Shown one piece after another: positions 36,619-46,493 of a DNA stretch of 64,000 bases. Each line of letters starts with the position of its first letter. Position 1 is the first letter of the stretch. The notes under the pieces are model-generated. The model had not been told where the DNA came from, made no database searches, and saw only the letters and a program-made list of their open reading frames with translations. Location of the stretch: contig JADJHP010000001.1 of the NCBI GenBank assembly GCA_016707525.1, positions 558,001 to 622,000 of the forward strand, written 5' to 3'. The translations under genes were made by a program, and so were the position numbers. The DNA comes from Ignavibacteriota bacterium. Its GTDB lineage: Bacteria; Bacteroidota; Ignavibacteria; UBA10030; UBA6906.

Positions 36619-37525
36619 TGACATCCCCGAAAGGGCAGGCGGAGGGGGAAAAGGGCAGTGCTTCGCAAAACCACATCGCTGCCTATGCCTCCCTTGCAAA
36701 GCCCGGCCTGACCCTTATGTCCGTGAGTACCGCCCTTGCGGGGGCGATGCTCGCCCCTGATGGCCTTTCCCATCCATAGCTCTGGCGCTCGTTGCGGCAG
36801 GCACCCTGTTCGTAGGCAGCGTCGCCGTGGCGCTGAACCAGTACCTGGAACGCGACTTTGACGCCCTCATGCAGCGTACCCGGAAACGGCCGCTGCCATC
36901 CGGGGCGATCTCTCCCCGCAAGGGCCTGGTCTTTGGCTGCCTCCTGGCGGTTCTCGGCGTGGCCCTGCTCGCAGGCACGACCCTCCTTGCTGCAGGGCTC
37001 GCCATGCTGACTCTTGGAAGCTATGTTCTGGTGTACACCCCCATGAAACGCACCTCGCACTTCGCAACGGCCGTCGGTGGCTTGCCGGGGGCGATCCCCC
37101 CGGTGATCGGGTGGACGGCCGTGACCGGAACATTTGCGCCACAGGCGTATGTCCTCTTCCTCGTGGTATTCCTCTGGCAAATGCCGCACTTCCTCGCGCT
37201 TGGCTGGATGTACAGGAAGGATTATGCGGCGGGGGGGTACAGGCTGCTGCCTTCGCTGGACACGACCGGCGAGGTGACCGCGAGGATCATAATGGTGTAT
37301 ATCTGGGCACTCCTCCCTGCGTCCGTGCTCCCGTTCATCCTCGGGATGGCCGGACCGGTCTTTCTCGTACTCGTAAGTGCCGCCTGGCTGGCATTCATGG
37401 TCCCCGCCTATCAGCATTCAAGACAGATCAGCGATGCCAATGCACGAAAGGTGTTCCGTTCTTCGCTGATCTACATCCCTGCTTTCTTCCTTTCGATCGG
37501 CATAGACCGGGCGATAAGCCTCTAA
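36618..37525 (+). CDS. ctaB: protoheme IX farnesyltransferase (heme O synthase), frameshifted near 36764
   Basis: The ATG at 36618 overlaps the previous stop. The first 48 residues (YASLAKPGLTLMSVSTALAGAML) match the CtaB/CyoE N-terminus, then the frame hits TAG at 36777. The rest lies in another frame: VALNQYLERDFDALMQRTRKRPLPSG with the prenyl-diphosphate-binding NxxxDxxxD-type motif, VYTPMKRTS, GGLPGAIPPVIGW and LALGWMYRKDYAAGG. One added C in GGCC (36762-36765) joins both parts into about 302 residues. The enzyme farnesylates heme b to heme O for the oxidase encoded upstream. An internal ATG at 36827 could give an N-terminally truncated product. Confidence 0.85.
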
Positions 37526-37656
37526 GTCTGTTCCGACGTGAGTCATTACTCTATGCAGGAGCAAGAGTTCCCGCATTCACCTTAACGTGAATCGAGTATT
37601 GTTGAGCTGCGCTGCAAAGGCGTGGGGATTTGATGCAGCGAACCCGCCAGTGGGGA

Positions 37657-38457
37657 TCAGATATTGACGATGATCTCGCGGAGGAGGAGAGCGAAGTTCT
37701 CTTTGACGCGGTTAGCCACTTCTGTGACTTCGGCGTGGTCCAGTTTGGCCGAACTGGTGCCGGTTGCCTTATTCGTGATGCATGAGATCCCCAGAACATC
37801 CATGCCGTGTGCAACGGCCATGGCCGTCTCCATCACCGTTGACATCCCTACGGCGTCGCCACCGAGGCGATGAACCATCTCTACTTCGGCCGCCGTCTCG
37901 TACGAAGGGCCCTTCACCCCTGCATAAGACCCTGTGACAACACGTATCCCGAGGCGCTCGGCGGTGGCGAGCGCAAGTTTTCGCAACGTGGGCACGTAAT
38001 AGTCGGCAGTGCTCCGGTCCCGCGGAGCACCCGCGGGAAGTCCCATGCCGGTCAGATTGAGTTGGTCGGAGATGACCATCAGGTCACCGGGAACGAACGT
38101 CCGGTTCACGCCCCCCGCAGCATTCGTGATCACCAGGGTCTTTGTGCCCAGGGCTGCAAGCGTGCGTATGGGGAAAAGCACGGTCTCGAGGGAGCCTGAT
38201 TCATAGAAGTGGACGCGGCCACGGACGGCCAGGACGTGCTTCTCGCCAAGTCTTCCCCAAACGAGCTCGCCCTTGTGCCCTTCGACCGTTGAACGAGGGT
38301 AGTGGGGGATGTCGTGTGCGGGGATCGTGAGCGGGTCCTGGAGCGCATCGGCGAAACCGCCGAGGCCAGATCCGAGCACGATAGCGAGGTCCGGGCATGA
38401 CGTGACACGCTTCCGGAGGAATGCCACGGCCTGATCGATGTTCGCGGAGTCGCTCAT
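37657..38457 (-). CDS. punA: purine-nucleoside phosphorylase
   Basis: 266 residues, trimeric (class I) PNP type, which splits inosine and guanosine with phosphate. Visible motifs are AIVLGSGLGGFADAL, EGHKGELVWG, VRGRVHFYESGS, TNAAGGVN and the base-binding GPSYETAAEVEM...GGDAVGMSTVMETAMA, ending NKATG. The start at 38457 gives the normal family length; the frame is open further to 38631 into tdk. Last gene of a cdd-tdk-punA salvage operon. Confidence 0.93.
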   Translation of the reverse strand: MSDSANIDQAVAFLRKRVTSCPDLAIVLGSGLGGFADALQDPLTIPAHDIPHYPRSTVEGHKGELVWGRLGEKHVLAVRGRVHFYESGSLETVLFPIRTLAALGTKTLVITNAAGGVNRTFVPGDLMVISDQLNLTGMGLPAGAPRDRSTADYYVPTLRKLALATAERLGIRVVTGSYAGVKGPSYETAAEVEMVHRLGGDAVGMSTVMETAMAVAHGMDVLGISCITNKATGTSSAKLDHAEVTEVANRVKENFALLLREIIVNI

Positions 38458-38488
38458 GTGCCTCGGGTCGGGGCCGAAAGGGCTGCGT

Positions 38489-39070
38489 TCAACTTCCAGC
38501 CGGCGGAGGTTGGAAGCAGCGACGGCAGCGGGCTTCATACGCATCCTTGGCGCCCACAAGCACGCGCTCACTCGCAAGGGTGATACGCTGGGTGCGGTCT
38601 GCAGGATTCCCGCAAACGACACAGATCGCAAGCGTCTTCGTGATGTACTCCGCTACGGCGAGGAGCTGGGGGATCGGTTCGAAGGGCTTTCCCCGATAGT
38701 CCTGGTCCAGTCCCGCGATGATCACGCGTTTGCCGTCGTTCGCGAGCTGTTCCACGACATCGATGAGCGTCATATCGAAGAACTGGGCTTCGTCGATGCC
38801 TACGACGTGAGCATCCTGTGCCAGCGGGAGTATCTCGGAAGCGCGTCCCACCATCGTCGAAGGGAACTTCACGTCACTATGTGAAACGATGTGGTCGTTG
38901 CTGTACCGGGTGTCGATCTCAGGCTTGAAGATGGCAACCTGTTGCCGGGCGATCTGCGCGCGGCGCAGGCGTCTGATCAGCTCTTCTGTTTTGCCGCTGA
39001 ACATGCAGCCTGCGATCACCTCGATCCAGCCGGTGGTACGGGGGGAATCATGAAGCGTTGGAATGGTCAT
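38489..39070 (-). CDS. tdk: thymidine kinase
   Basis: 193 residues, type II thymidine kinase. P-loop GCMFSGKTEEL near the N-terminus, the VVGIDEAQFFD Walker-B/lasso region, GLDQDYRGKPFEP, and four zinc-binding cysteines (CVVC and CRRC). It phosphorylates thymidine to dTMP. The ATG overlaps the cdd stop as ATGA. Together with cdd and punA it forms a pyrimidine/purine nucleoside salvage unit. Confidence 0.95.
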   Translation of the reverse strand: MTIPTLHDSPRTTGWIEVIAGCMFSGKTEELIRRLRRAQIARQQVAIFKPEIDTRYSNDHIVSHSDVKFPSTMVGRASEILPLAQDAHVVGIDEAQFFDMTLIDVVEQLANDGKRVIIAGLDQDYRGKPFEPIPQLLAVAEYITKTLAICVVCGNPADRTQRITLASERVLVGAKDAYEARCRRCFQPPPAGS

Positions 39071-39480
39071 CGTCGTGAGCGTCGGACATTCTTGAGGTTT
39101 TTGCCTCCGAACGGGTAGGGGAGTAGCTCGGTTGCCTTCAAGGTCATGTACTTGCCGTTACTCGTCGTCAGAATGACGTCGATGTCACCGGCAAGATCCA
39201 TGATCACCTGCCTGCACGCGCCGCAGGGCGGCGTTGCCGTTTTCTCATCCGAGGTGATCGCAATGGCGGTGAATGAGGTCTCGCCTTCCGAGACCGCCTT
39301 GAACAGGGCGGTCCGTTCGGCGCATACCGTCAAGCCGTACGAACTGTTCTCAATATTGCAGCCAGTGTAGATCTTGCCGCTGGCTGTCAGAACTGCTGCA
39401 CCGACCCGGAACCGGGAATACGGGGAATGCGAGAATTTCTTCGCTGCCCGCGCGCGGGACACCAGGGTTTTGTGGTCCAT
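39067..39480 (-). CDS. cdd: cytidine deaminase
   Basis: 137 residues, small tetrameric-type cytidine deaminase. Zinc ligands and catalytic Glu are visible in GLTVCAERTALF (C-A-E) and PPCGACRQ; YSRFRVGAAVLTASGKIYTGCNIENSSYG is the substrate-binding region. It deaminates cytidine and deoxycytidine. Start at 39480 rather than 39516, since family homology begins at MDHKTLVSRA and a promoter lies between 39507 and 39535. Confidence 0.93.
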   Translation of the reverse strand: MDHKTLVSRARAAKKFSHSPYSRFRVGAAVLTASGKIYTGCNIENSSYGLTVCAERTALFKAVSEGETSFTAIAITSDEKTATPPCGACRQVIMDLAGDIDVILTTSNGKYMTLKATELLPYPFGGKNLKNVRRSRR

Positions 39481-39506
39481 TGCACTCCGCTTTGGAAGCT
39501 TCAAGG

Positions 39507-39535
39507 AATATACCAAATGCCCACGCCAGACGCAA
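39507..39535 (-). promoter_or_regulatory. promoter of the cdd-tdk-punA operon
   Basis: Minus strand: -35 TTGCGT (39530-39535), 17-base spacer, -10 TATATT (39507-39512). It lies between the phosphoesterase stop and cdd, giving a leader of about 20 bases with GCGGAG in front of ATG. Confidence 0.6.
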
Positions 39536-39549
39536 GAAAAACAGGGGGT

Positions 39550-40785
39550 TCACGCAGGTTTCAGCACGATGCGGGTAAGTTCCGGAGGGCAATTGATGCG
39601 CATGGGGACGCCGACGGTTCCGATACCACGGGAGACGTACATCCGGGCGGCGCCTTCCTGATAGGGCCCGGCAAGGTAAGGCGAGGCGAGTGCCGCCGGC
39701 GTGAACGCGATGCCAGCCACTTCGCCAAGGACGACCTGCCCACCATGGGTGTGTCCGCTCAGCATGAGGTCGACGCCCTCAGCCGCAGCCTCCCGGAAGA
39801 AATACGGGCGGTGGCAGAGAAGGATACGCGGTCCAGATGCGGCTGCATGTGCTGCAGCCCGCCGGATCCGCTGGACAGTGAGGGGCCCCGTGCCGGTATC
39901 GTCGATCCCGAGCAAGGTCAGGGATGAGCCTCCCCGGTGGATGACGCGCGACTCATCCCGGAGGATATGCACGCCTCCTTCGGTCGCGGTGCTGGCAACA
40001 CGATCTGCTTCTCTCGTGTAGAAATCATGGTTGCCCAGCACGCCAAAGATGCCATCGGGAGCACGCAAGGCACTGAAGGCCTCCGCGAAGGGATCGATCT
40101 CATCACCCATCCCATTCACGAGATCGCCTCCGACCAGGATCATGTCGGTTCCCATGCCATTCAGGACCTTCACATACCTACGCATATCGGCCTCCGTCAT
40201 GTAGAGGCTGGAATGCACATCGGTGACAAGGCCGATCGAGTATCCTGAGAATTCAGGGGGCAAGCCCGGGATACGGACGATATGCTCCGTGACCTCGCAT
40301 TCCGACCGCTCGACGAGCATGCCGTACGCGGCCCCCCCGAACGATGCCGCGGTCAGCCCGTACACTCCGCGACGCAGGAACACCCGTCGACCGGCGTCGA
40401 AGCGCTGAACGGCAGGATTGCTCGATAGTGCATGAGCGTGCGGCCGTAATGCGGGGATCAGTCTGGCTCCAGCCCAGAGCCCCTTCAAGGGAAGCTTGAG
40501 GATATGGAACACCAGCAAGACGAGTGCGATGATGAATGTCGCAAAGTGCCAGAGGAGAAAGGGGTAGACACCCCAATACAGAAATGCGCCCGAAACGTGG
40601 ACGCTTCGGAAGCCGGTGAATGCTGTCACGATCAGGGCGCCGTTGAACAGGACGAACAGGGCGAGCCCGGGGATCTGAGACCGGCGCAAGAGGCCGGACC
40701 GCGTTCCAGCCCACCTCCAGAAGCGGCGCAACAGATAGGCTTGCAGGGAGATCAGAATTACAGCAACGATCACACGTATGGGCAT
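39550..40785 (-). CDS. membrane-anchored metallophosphoesterase
   Basis: 411 residues. The N-terminal 120 residues have about four membrane helices (for example IRVIVAVILISLQAYLL and FATFIIALVLLVFHIL). A calcineurin-like domain follows with all metal motifs: TDVHSS, GGDLVNG, GNHDFY, LCHRPYFF and SGHTHGGQ. It resembles YkuE/YaeI-type phosphoesterases, some of which cleave UDP-2,3-diacylglucosamine or other lipid pyrophosphates at the outer membrane face. The substrate is unknown here. Start at 40785 is the first Met before the first helix. Confidence 0.87.
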   Translation of the reverse strand: MPIRVIVAVILISLQAYLLRRFWRWAGTRSGLLRRSQIPGLALFVLFNGALIVTAFTGFRSVHVSGAFLYWGVYPFLLWHFATFIIALVLLVFHILKLPLKGLWAGARLIPALRPHAHALSSNPAVQRFDAGRRVFLRRGVYGLTAASFGGAAYGMLVERSECEVTEHIVRIPGLPPEFSGYSIGLVTDVHSSLYMTEADMRRYVKVLNGMGTDMILVGGDLVNGMGDEIDPFAEAFSALRAPDGIFGVLGNHDFYTREADRVASTATEGGVHILRDESRVIHRGGSSLTLLGIDDTGTGPLTVQRIRRAAAHAAASGPRILLCHRPYFFREAAAEGVDLMLSGHTHGGQVVLGEVAGIAFTPAALASPYLAGPYQEGAARMYVSRGIGTVGVPMRINCPPELTRIVLKPA

Positions 40786-40875
40786 GACATTCCGGGGGTT
40801 TAGTGTGTACAACGCTCTGCAGGGGAGGGAAGTTTCATGAGAACGGGTCATGGGCCGCGCACCCGCCCGTTTCCC

Positions 40876-40904
40876 TTGTAGGTCTGCCGACGGTTCATTA
40901 TATT
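40876..40904 (+). promoter_or_regulatory. promoter of the PASTA protein-rpe pair
   Basis: -35 TTGTAG (40876-40881), 17-base spacer, -10 TATATT (40899-40904). The ATG at 40916 is 11 bases downstream, so the leader would be about 5 bases and cannot hold a ribosome-binding site. Confidence 0.5.
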
Positions 40905-40915
40905 CTGATACAACC

Positions 40916-41707
40916 ATGACACCGACCATCGCATCGCTCGCCCAGTGGTTCCGCACCCCGGCACGGAAGAACTTTCTGACCGGCGTGGGGATCCTCTTTG
41001 CCGTTTTCATCCTGGTGAATTACATCGTGTTACCCCTGTATGTCAATCATGCCGGACGCATTTCCGTCCCATCCGTCGTCGGGATGTCCAAGGATTCTGC
41101 GCTGATGGTGATCGAGAATGCAGGGCTCCGCGTCGTGGATGCCGAGACCCGGCCCGACCCGACATATCCGCCTGGTGTCGTCGTACAACAGAACCCTCTT
41201 GGAAATGCTGTCGTCAAAGAGGGGCGGCGCGTCTATCTCACGTTGAGCGGAGGGGAAATTCAGGTCGTGGTGCCTTCGCTCCGTGGCCGTTCACTGCGCG
41301 ATGCCCGTTTTGCCCTCGAGCGATTCGGATTGAAACTCGGCGGGATCGGATACGACACATCAGACACCTTTCCGGAGAACACGATCATTGCCCAGTCGAT
41401 CGCGCCGGATACACGCGTCGCGCGAGGGACGTCGGTCGGCATCGCGGTGAGTCAGGGCCGGAGCGCCGGCGACCTCCATGTTCCGCTGGTGATCGGCAAG
41501 ACCCTTGGCGAGGCGACCAAGCTGATAGAAGAGGCGCGCCTGAAGGTAGGCACGATATCATACCAGGCGAGTTTCGACCTTGTACCGAATACCATTGTCG
41601 ATCAGTTCCCGCGGGCCGGGGAAGTGCCGGCGCCCGGACAGGGGGTGGACCTGTTCGTGGTGAAGGCCGGCCGCCCCACAGAAGAATTCGCACCACCGAC
41701 GAATTGA
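40916..41707 (+). CDS. membrane-anchored PASTA-domain protein
   Basis: 263 residues. A cytoplasmic stub, one membrane helix (FLTGVGILFAVFILVNYIVLP, about residues 19-39) and three PASTA repeats (about residues 50-115, 118-185 and 190-255, each opening with a VPSVVG- or VPLVIG-like strand). PASTA domains bind peptidoglycan fragments, usually on Ser/Thr kinases or penicillin-binding proteins, but no kinase or transpeptidase domain is present. Next to rpe, a position often held by the PASTA kinase gene prkC in Gram-positive bacteria. Probably a cell-wall sensor or adaptor. Confidence 0.85.
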   Translation: MTPTIASLAQWFRTPARKNFLTGVGILFAVFILVNYIVLPLYVNHAGRISVPSVVGMSKDSALMVIENAGLRVVDAETRPDPTYPPGVVVQQNPLGNAVVKEGRRVYLTLSGGEIQVVVPSLRGRSLRDARFALERFGLKLGGIGYDTSDTFPENTIIAQSIAPDTRVARGTSVGIAVSQGRSAGDLHVPLVIGKTLGEATKLIEEARLKVGTISYQASFDLVPNTIVDQFPRAGEVPAPGQGVDLFVVKAGRPTEEFAPPTN

Positions 41708-41715
41708 CCACACGA

Positions 41716-42402
41716 ATGCTTGTCATTGCTCCATCGATCCTCACAGCGAACTTCGCGCGCCTTGAAGAGGAGATCCGCTCCCTCGAAGCTGCGGGAGCAG
41801 ACTGGATACATCTGGATGTCATGGACGGACATTTTGTGCCGAACCTGACGTTCGGGCCTCTTGTCGTGAAGTCGGTGCGTGCGACGACAAAGCTCCCCCT
41901 GGATGCGCATTTGATGATCGAGGACCCCGACCGTTGGATCGATGCGTATCGTACGGCGGGGGCGGATTCGATCACGGTCCACGCGGAGGCGTGTCCGCAT
42001 CTGCACCGGACCCTCCACCACATTCGCGAGACGGGAGCACGCGCCGGGGTGAGTGTGAACCCGGCAACGCCCCTTGCCATGATCGATGAGGTCCTGTGCG
42101 AGGCCGATCTGATCCTGATCATGTCCGTCAATCCTGGATTCGGCGGACAGTCATTCATCCCCGGGTCTGTTGAGCGGATCCGGCGGACCGCAGCGGCGAT
42201 CACGGCCGCCGGTTCGAAGGCCGTGATCCAGGTTGACGGCGGGATCGACGCCGTCACTTCCCGTGCGGTGGTCAGTGCGGGCGCGACGGTTCTTGTCGCG
42301 GGCAATTACATACTCACCGCCGCCTCCCGGGCCGCGGCCGTGCGCGCCCTGCGCGACAGCGCCGGGCACGACCGCCTTCCCGCCGGAGCCGTCCTCGCCT
42401 GA
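41716..42402 (+). CDS. rpe: ribulose-phosphate 3-epimerase
   Basis: 228 residues. It interconverts ribulose 5-phosphate and xylulose 5-phosphate in the pentose phosphate pathway. Motifs: IAPSILTANFARLEEE, HLDVMDGHFVPNLTFGP with metal-binding His and catalytic Asp, MSVNPGFGGQSFIP, and QVDGGID with the second catalytic Asp. ATG at 41716, 8 bases after the PASTA gene. The open frame runs far upstream through the PASTA gene, but that is not coding. Confidence 0.95.
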   Translation: MLVIAPSILTANFARLEEEIRSLEAAGADWIHLDVMDGHFVPNLTFGPLVVKSVRATTKLPLDAHLMIEDPDRWIDAYRTAGADSITVHAEACPHLHRTLHHIRETGARAGVSVNPATPLAMIDEVLCEADLILIMSVNPGFGGQSFIPGSVERIRRTAAAITAAGSKAVIQVDGGIDAVTSRAVVSAGATVLVAGNYILTAASRAAAVRALRDSAGHDRLPAGAVLA

Positions 42403-42451
42403 CCAACTGAGGTCATTCTTACTTCTCGCCTAACTTTTTTAGGCATCCCCC

Positions 42452-42480
42452 TTGACATTCCCTCCAGTACGCCTTATATT
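42452..42480 (+). promoter_or_regulatory. sigma-70-type promoter of lrp-glnA
   Basis: Perfect -35 TTGACA (42452-42457), 17-base spacer, -10 TATATT (42475-42480). It is the best promoter match on the plus strand in the region and gives a leader of about 45 bases for the Lrp-type gene. An Lrp or nitrogen-responsive site could overlap it, but none is recognisable. Confidence 0.75.
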
Positions 42481-42531
42481 CTTAAGTACTCATTGTGCCT
42501 ATCTTTAGAAACTAAGGCAACGGGGCGAAAC

Positions 42532-43008
42532 ATGCTCGATGACATTGATCTGAAAATTCTGGACATCCTCCAGCGGGCCGGGCGTACCCGCCGGAACGAC
42601 CTCGCGGAATCTGTCGGACTCTCCCTGCCGTCCGTGAGCGAGCGCCTCCGAAAGCTGGAGGAGGCCAGCGTGATCACCGGCTATCACGCCCGGGTGGATC
42701 ACAAGCGGATGGGGAACGATATCACGGCATTCATTGTCGTGACCGTCGACTCTTCGCGGCACTATGCGGGGTTCCTGGATCACGCCCATGGCCTTGACGA
42801 GATCATGGAATGCCACGCCATCACCGGCGACGGCACACATCTGCTGAAGGTGCGCACCTGCAATACCGCCTCGCTCGAGAAACTCCTGGCGAAGATCCAG
42901 GCATGGTCCGGCGTGGTCCATACACGCACCCAGCTCGTCCTTTCGACCGCAAAAGAGACATCACGCATCAAGTTCTTTCTTTCACCATCAACTACATCAC
43001 GAGGATAA
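42532..43008 (+). CDS. Lrp/AsnC family transcriptional regulator
   Basis: 158 residues. An N-terminal winged helix-turn-helix (DDIDLKILDILQRAGRTRRNDLAESVGLSLPSVSERLRKLEEASVI) is followed by a RAM ligand-binding domain (ITAFIVVTVDSS...IMECHAITGDGTHLLKVRT). Such regulators form octamers and respond to amino acids. It lies 5 bases before glnA under one promoter, so it most likely senses glutamine or another amino acid and controls glnA and itself; this is inference from position. Confidence 0.92.
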   Translation: MLDDIDLKILDILQRAGRTRRNDLAESVGLSLPSVSERLRKLEEASVITGYHARVDHKRMGNDITAFIVVTVDSSRHYAGFLDHAHGLDEIMECHAITGDGTHLLKVRTCNTASLEKLLAKIQAWSGVVHTRTQLVLSTAKETSRIKFFLSPSTTSRG

Positions 43009-43013
43009 GCCCT

Positions 43014-44447
<1,434 letters not shown>

Positions 44448-44476
44448 CAGCCACGCTGCAGATCAGCATCACGGGT

Positions 44477-44521
44477 ACACGGCGGCACCCGGACGATGGG
44501 TCCGGGTGCCGCGTGTCTTTT
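44477..44521 (+). terminator. rho-independent terminator of lrp-glnA
   Basis: A 17- to 18-base perfect stem (ACACGGCGGCACCCGGAC, 44477-44494, with its complement at 44500-44516) around the loop GATGG, followed by CTTTT. One of the strongest terminators in the window. Confidence 0.9.
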
Positions 44522-44544
44522 CGCCTTCTCTCCCTGCGCCGTCC

Positions 44545-44573
44545 TTGTTTTTGCACGATATTCTCGCTATTTT
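44545..44573 (+). promoter_or_regulatory. candidate promoter of the enoyl-CoA hydratase-apt pair
   Basis: -35 TTGTTT (44545-44550), 17-base spacer, -10 TATTTT (44568-44573), only 5 bases before the ATG at 44579. No ribosome-binding site is present, consistent with a leaderless mRNA. Confidence 0.5.
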
Positions 44574-44578
44574 CGGGC

Positions 44579-45361
44579 ATGGACTTCCACGCGATCCGAT
44601 ATGCCGCCGGTGAGCGCGTCGCTCGCATCACGCTCAACCGTCCCTCAGAGCGCAATGCTCTTGACGATGCAACCGTGGGCGAACTCACGGCTGCGTTCAT
44701 TACTGCCGCGCGCGACCCCGGCGTCAAGGTCGTTGTCCTTGCCGGTGCGGGGGCTGCGTTCTGTGCCGGCATCGACCCTGCCCACCAGGAGCGGATGAGT
44801 GGCGCCGATCTCGAGCAGAACCGCGCAGACTCCCTGCGCTTCGCCACACTTCTCCGGACGATCTACGAGATCCGCAAACCCGTCTGCGCACTCGTCCATG
44901 GCCCGGCACTCGGTGCTGGTTGCGGACTTGCCACGGTGTGCGATTTCGTCGTTGCCTCGCGCGACCGTGCGAAGTTCGCCGTGTCCGAGGTGCGGACCGG
45001 AATGGTGCCGGCACTCATCGCGCCGTATCTTGTGCGGCGGGTGGGGGAAGGCCGCGCGCGTGAGCTGATCCTTCGCGGGCATACCGTGTCGGCGACAGAG
45101 GCGCAGGATATGGGACTCATCACGTCGGCCGTCGCGGATGACCAGCTGGAGAAAAAAGGATCCGCACTCGTCGCAGAGCTCGTGGAGAAGAGCAGCAGTG
45201 TTGCCATGAGTATGGCGAAGGATCTGCTCAGCAAACTCAACGGGATGAACGGGTCGGATACGATCGATTTCACGATCAACGTCTATGCTGCAGCGCGGAT
45301 GACCACCGAATGCCGCAAGGGTGCACAGGCGATCAACAAGGATGAGGAACCGGAATGGTGA
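44579..45361 (+). CDS. enoyl-CoA hydratase/isomerase family protein (methylglutaconyl-CoA hydratase-like)
   Basis: 260 residues, crotonase fold. ITLNRPSERNALDD, the oxyanion-hole AGAGAAFCAGID and ALVHGPALGAGCGLATVCDF segments, and SEVRTGMVPALIAPYLVRRVG are visible. The first crotonase glutamate (Glu144 of rat liver hydratase) is Gly here, while the second (SEVRTG) is present; the GCGLATVCDF and VRxGMVPA pattern is shared with LiuC/methylglutaconyl-CoA hydratases of leucine breakdown. Crotonase family is certain; substrate is a suggestion. The 3' end overlaps apt by 7 bases. Confidence 0.88.
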   Translation: MDFHAIRYAAGERVARITLNRPSERNALDDATVGELTAAFITAARDPGVKVVVLAGAGAAFCAGIDPAHQERMSGADLEQNRADSLRFATLLRTIYEIRKPVCALVHGPALGAGCGLATVCDFVVASRDRAKFAVSEVRTGMVPALIAPYLVRRVGEGRARELILRGHTVSATEAQDMGLITSAVADDQLEKKGSALVAELVEKSSSVAMSMAKDLLSKLNGMNGSDTIDFTINVYAAARMTTECRKGAQAINKDEEPEW

Positions 45362-45894
45362 AGGGACCAGCAGGCGAACTCGCCCGGACCATCAGGACCG
45401 TTCCTGATTTCCCGAAGCCCGGGATCATGTTTCGCGACATCACAACGTTGCTCAAGGATAAGGATGCGTTCGCCCGGGCCGCCGACATCCTCGTGGAGCG
45501 CTATCAGGACCAGCGCATCGACAAGGTCGTTTGCGTCGAGTCCCGCGGGTATATCCTCGGGGCCGTTCTCGCATCGCGCCTTCACGCCGGCTTCGTGCCC
45601 GTGCGCAAGCCCGGGAAGCTCCCCGCCAAAACCTTCCGCGAGGAGTATCAGCTCGAGTACGGCGTCGATGCCCTTGAGATCCACACGGATGCCCTTCAGA
45701 AAGGGGAGCGGGTGGTCGTCCACGATGACCTTCTGGCCACGGGCGGCACGGCTGCGGCAACCTGCCGGCTGATCGAACGCCTCGAGGGCGTCATCGTGGG
45801 CGTCTCCTTCCTCATCGAACTTGAATTCCTGAATGGCCGCGACAAGCTTGGCGCCCTCGACATCTTTTCGATCATCAGGTACAACAAAGAGTGA
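45355..45894 (+). CDS. apt: adenine phosphoribosyltransferase
   Basis: 179 residues. Converts adenine and PRPP to AMP. Signature elements: TVPDFPKPGIMFRDITTLL, VVCVESRGYILGAVLA, RKPGKLPAKTFREEYQLEYG, and the PRPP loop VVVHDDLLATGGTA. Full length. Overlaps the hydratase gene by 7 bases and converges with a minus-strand gene 61 bases away. Confidence 0.95.
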   Translation: MVKGPAGELARTIRTVPDFPKPGIMFRDITTLLKDKDAFARAADILVERYQDQRIDKVVCVESRGYILGAVLASRLHAGFVPVRKPGKLPAKTFREEYQLEYGVDALEIHTDALQKGERVVVHDDLLATGGTAAATCRLIERLEGVIVGVSFLIELEFLNGRDKLGALDIFSIIRYNKE

Positions 45895-45955
45895 TCATCG
45901 GCGGCATCGGGCGGGAACGCCCCGCGCGGATCATCGCGGGCCGTGAAGCACCAGG

Positions 45956-46486
45956 TCAGAGAGCAAGGGCGGCGAGAAGGTCACGTACCGCGCGGCGGGA
46001 GAGGGCGCGTGCTGCGGCGAGATAGGATGTGGCGATCTCGATCGGTGTCGGGTCGTCGTGTTCCATGCCTGTCAGGTTCCAGAGGAACTCCTTGCCCAGC
46101 ATGACCGGCAACGCAGGGCCGGAATGCCCCTCAACACTCCGGTAGTAATCCACAAAGTGCTCCCCCAGTATCGTCCGCCATTCGACGATGTGTTCTTCGT
46201 CGGCACCTTGCTCACGCAGATGCCGGATGAATTCGCCGTCGAGCCCGGAACGGAGTTTCTCCCGTTGCCCGGGCGCGACAAGCTCCTCGATCGCAAGGAC
46301 GGCCGCGAACATGCACCCGATGATGACCTCGCCCTCGCTTTGTTCCCCCAGCGGCGCCTCACATGTGTGCAGGGCTTCGCCGAGCCGCTCCAGAGAGAGC
46401 ACTCCCTCACCCACCACTTCACGCCGGATGTATTCGTACAGCTGCGCTCCGGCTTCTTCTCCTGTCAAAGGCGTGTCGGTCGTCAT
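45956..46486 (-). CDS. hypothetical protein, no recognised family
   Basis: 176 residues, acidic, predicted mostly helical, with no signal peptide, membrane helix or metal motif (TTDTPLTGEEAGAQLYEYIRREV at the N-terminus; a central QREKLRSGLDGEFIRHLREQGADEEHIVEWRTILGEHF). I do not recognise a family. The start at 46486 is fixed by a very good promoter whose -10 box ends 7 bases upstream; the longer frame to 46522 would include that promoter. It stands alone, divergent from tryptophanase. Codon use matches its neighbours, so it is likely a real gene. Confidence 0.7.
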   Translation of the reverse strand: MTTDTPLTGEEAGAQLYEYIRREVVGEGVLSLERLGEALHTCEAPLGEQSEGEVIIGCMFAAVLAIEELVAPGQREKLRSGLDGEFIRHLREQGADEEHIVEWRTILGEHFVDYYRSVEGHSGPALPVMLGKEFLWNLTGMEHDDPTPIEIATSYLAAARALSRRAVRDLLAALAL

Positions 46487-46493
46487 GACAGGA

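Noticed and set aside
37526..37656. 130-base gap between ctaB and punA searched for a tRNA, small RNA or terminator
   Set aside because: Only a 6-base inverted repeat (ATTCAC/GTGAAT) is visible, without a T-run; no cloverleaf or gene could be supported.
42428..42444. GCCTAA-CTTTT-TTAGGC hairpin after rpe as a terminator
   Set aside because: Stem is only six pairs, A/T-rich at the top, with the T-run in the loop rather than behind the stem; too weak to call.
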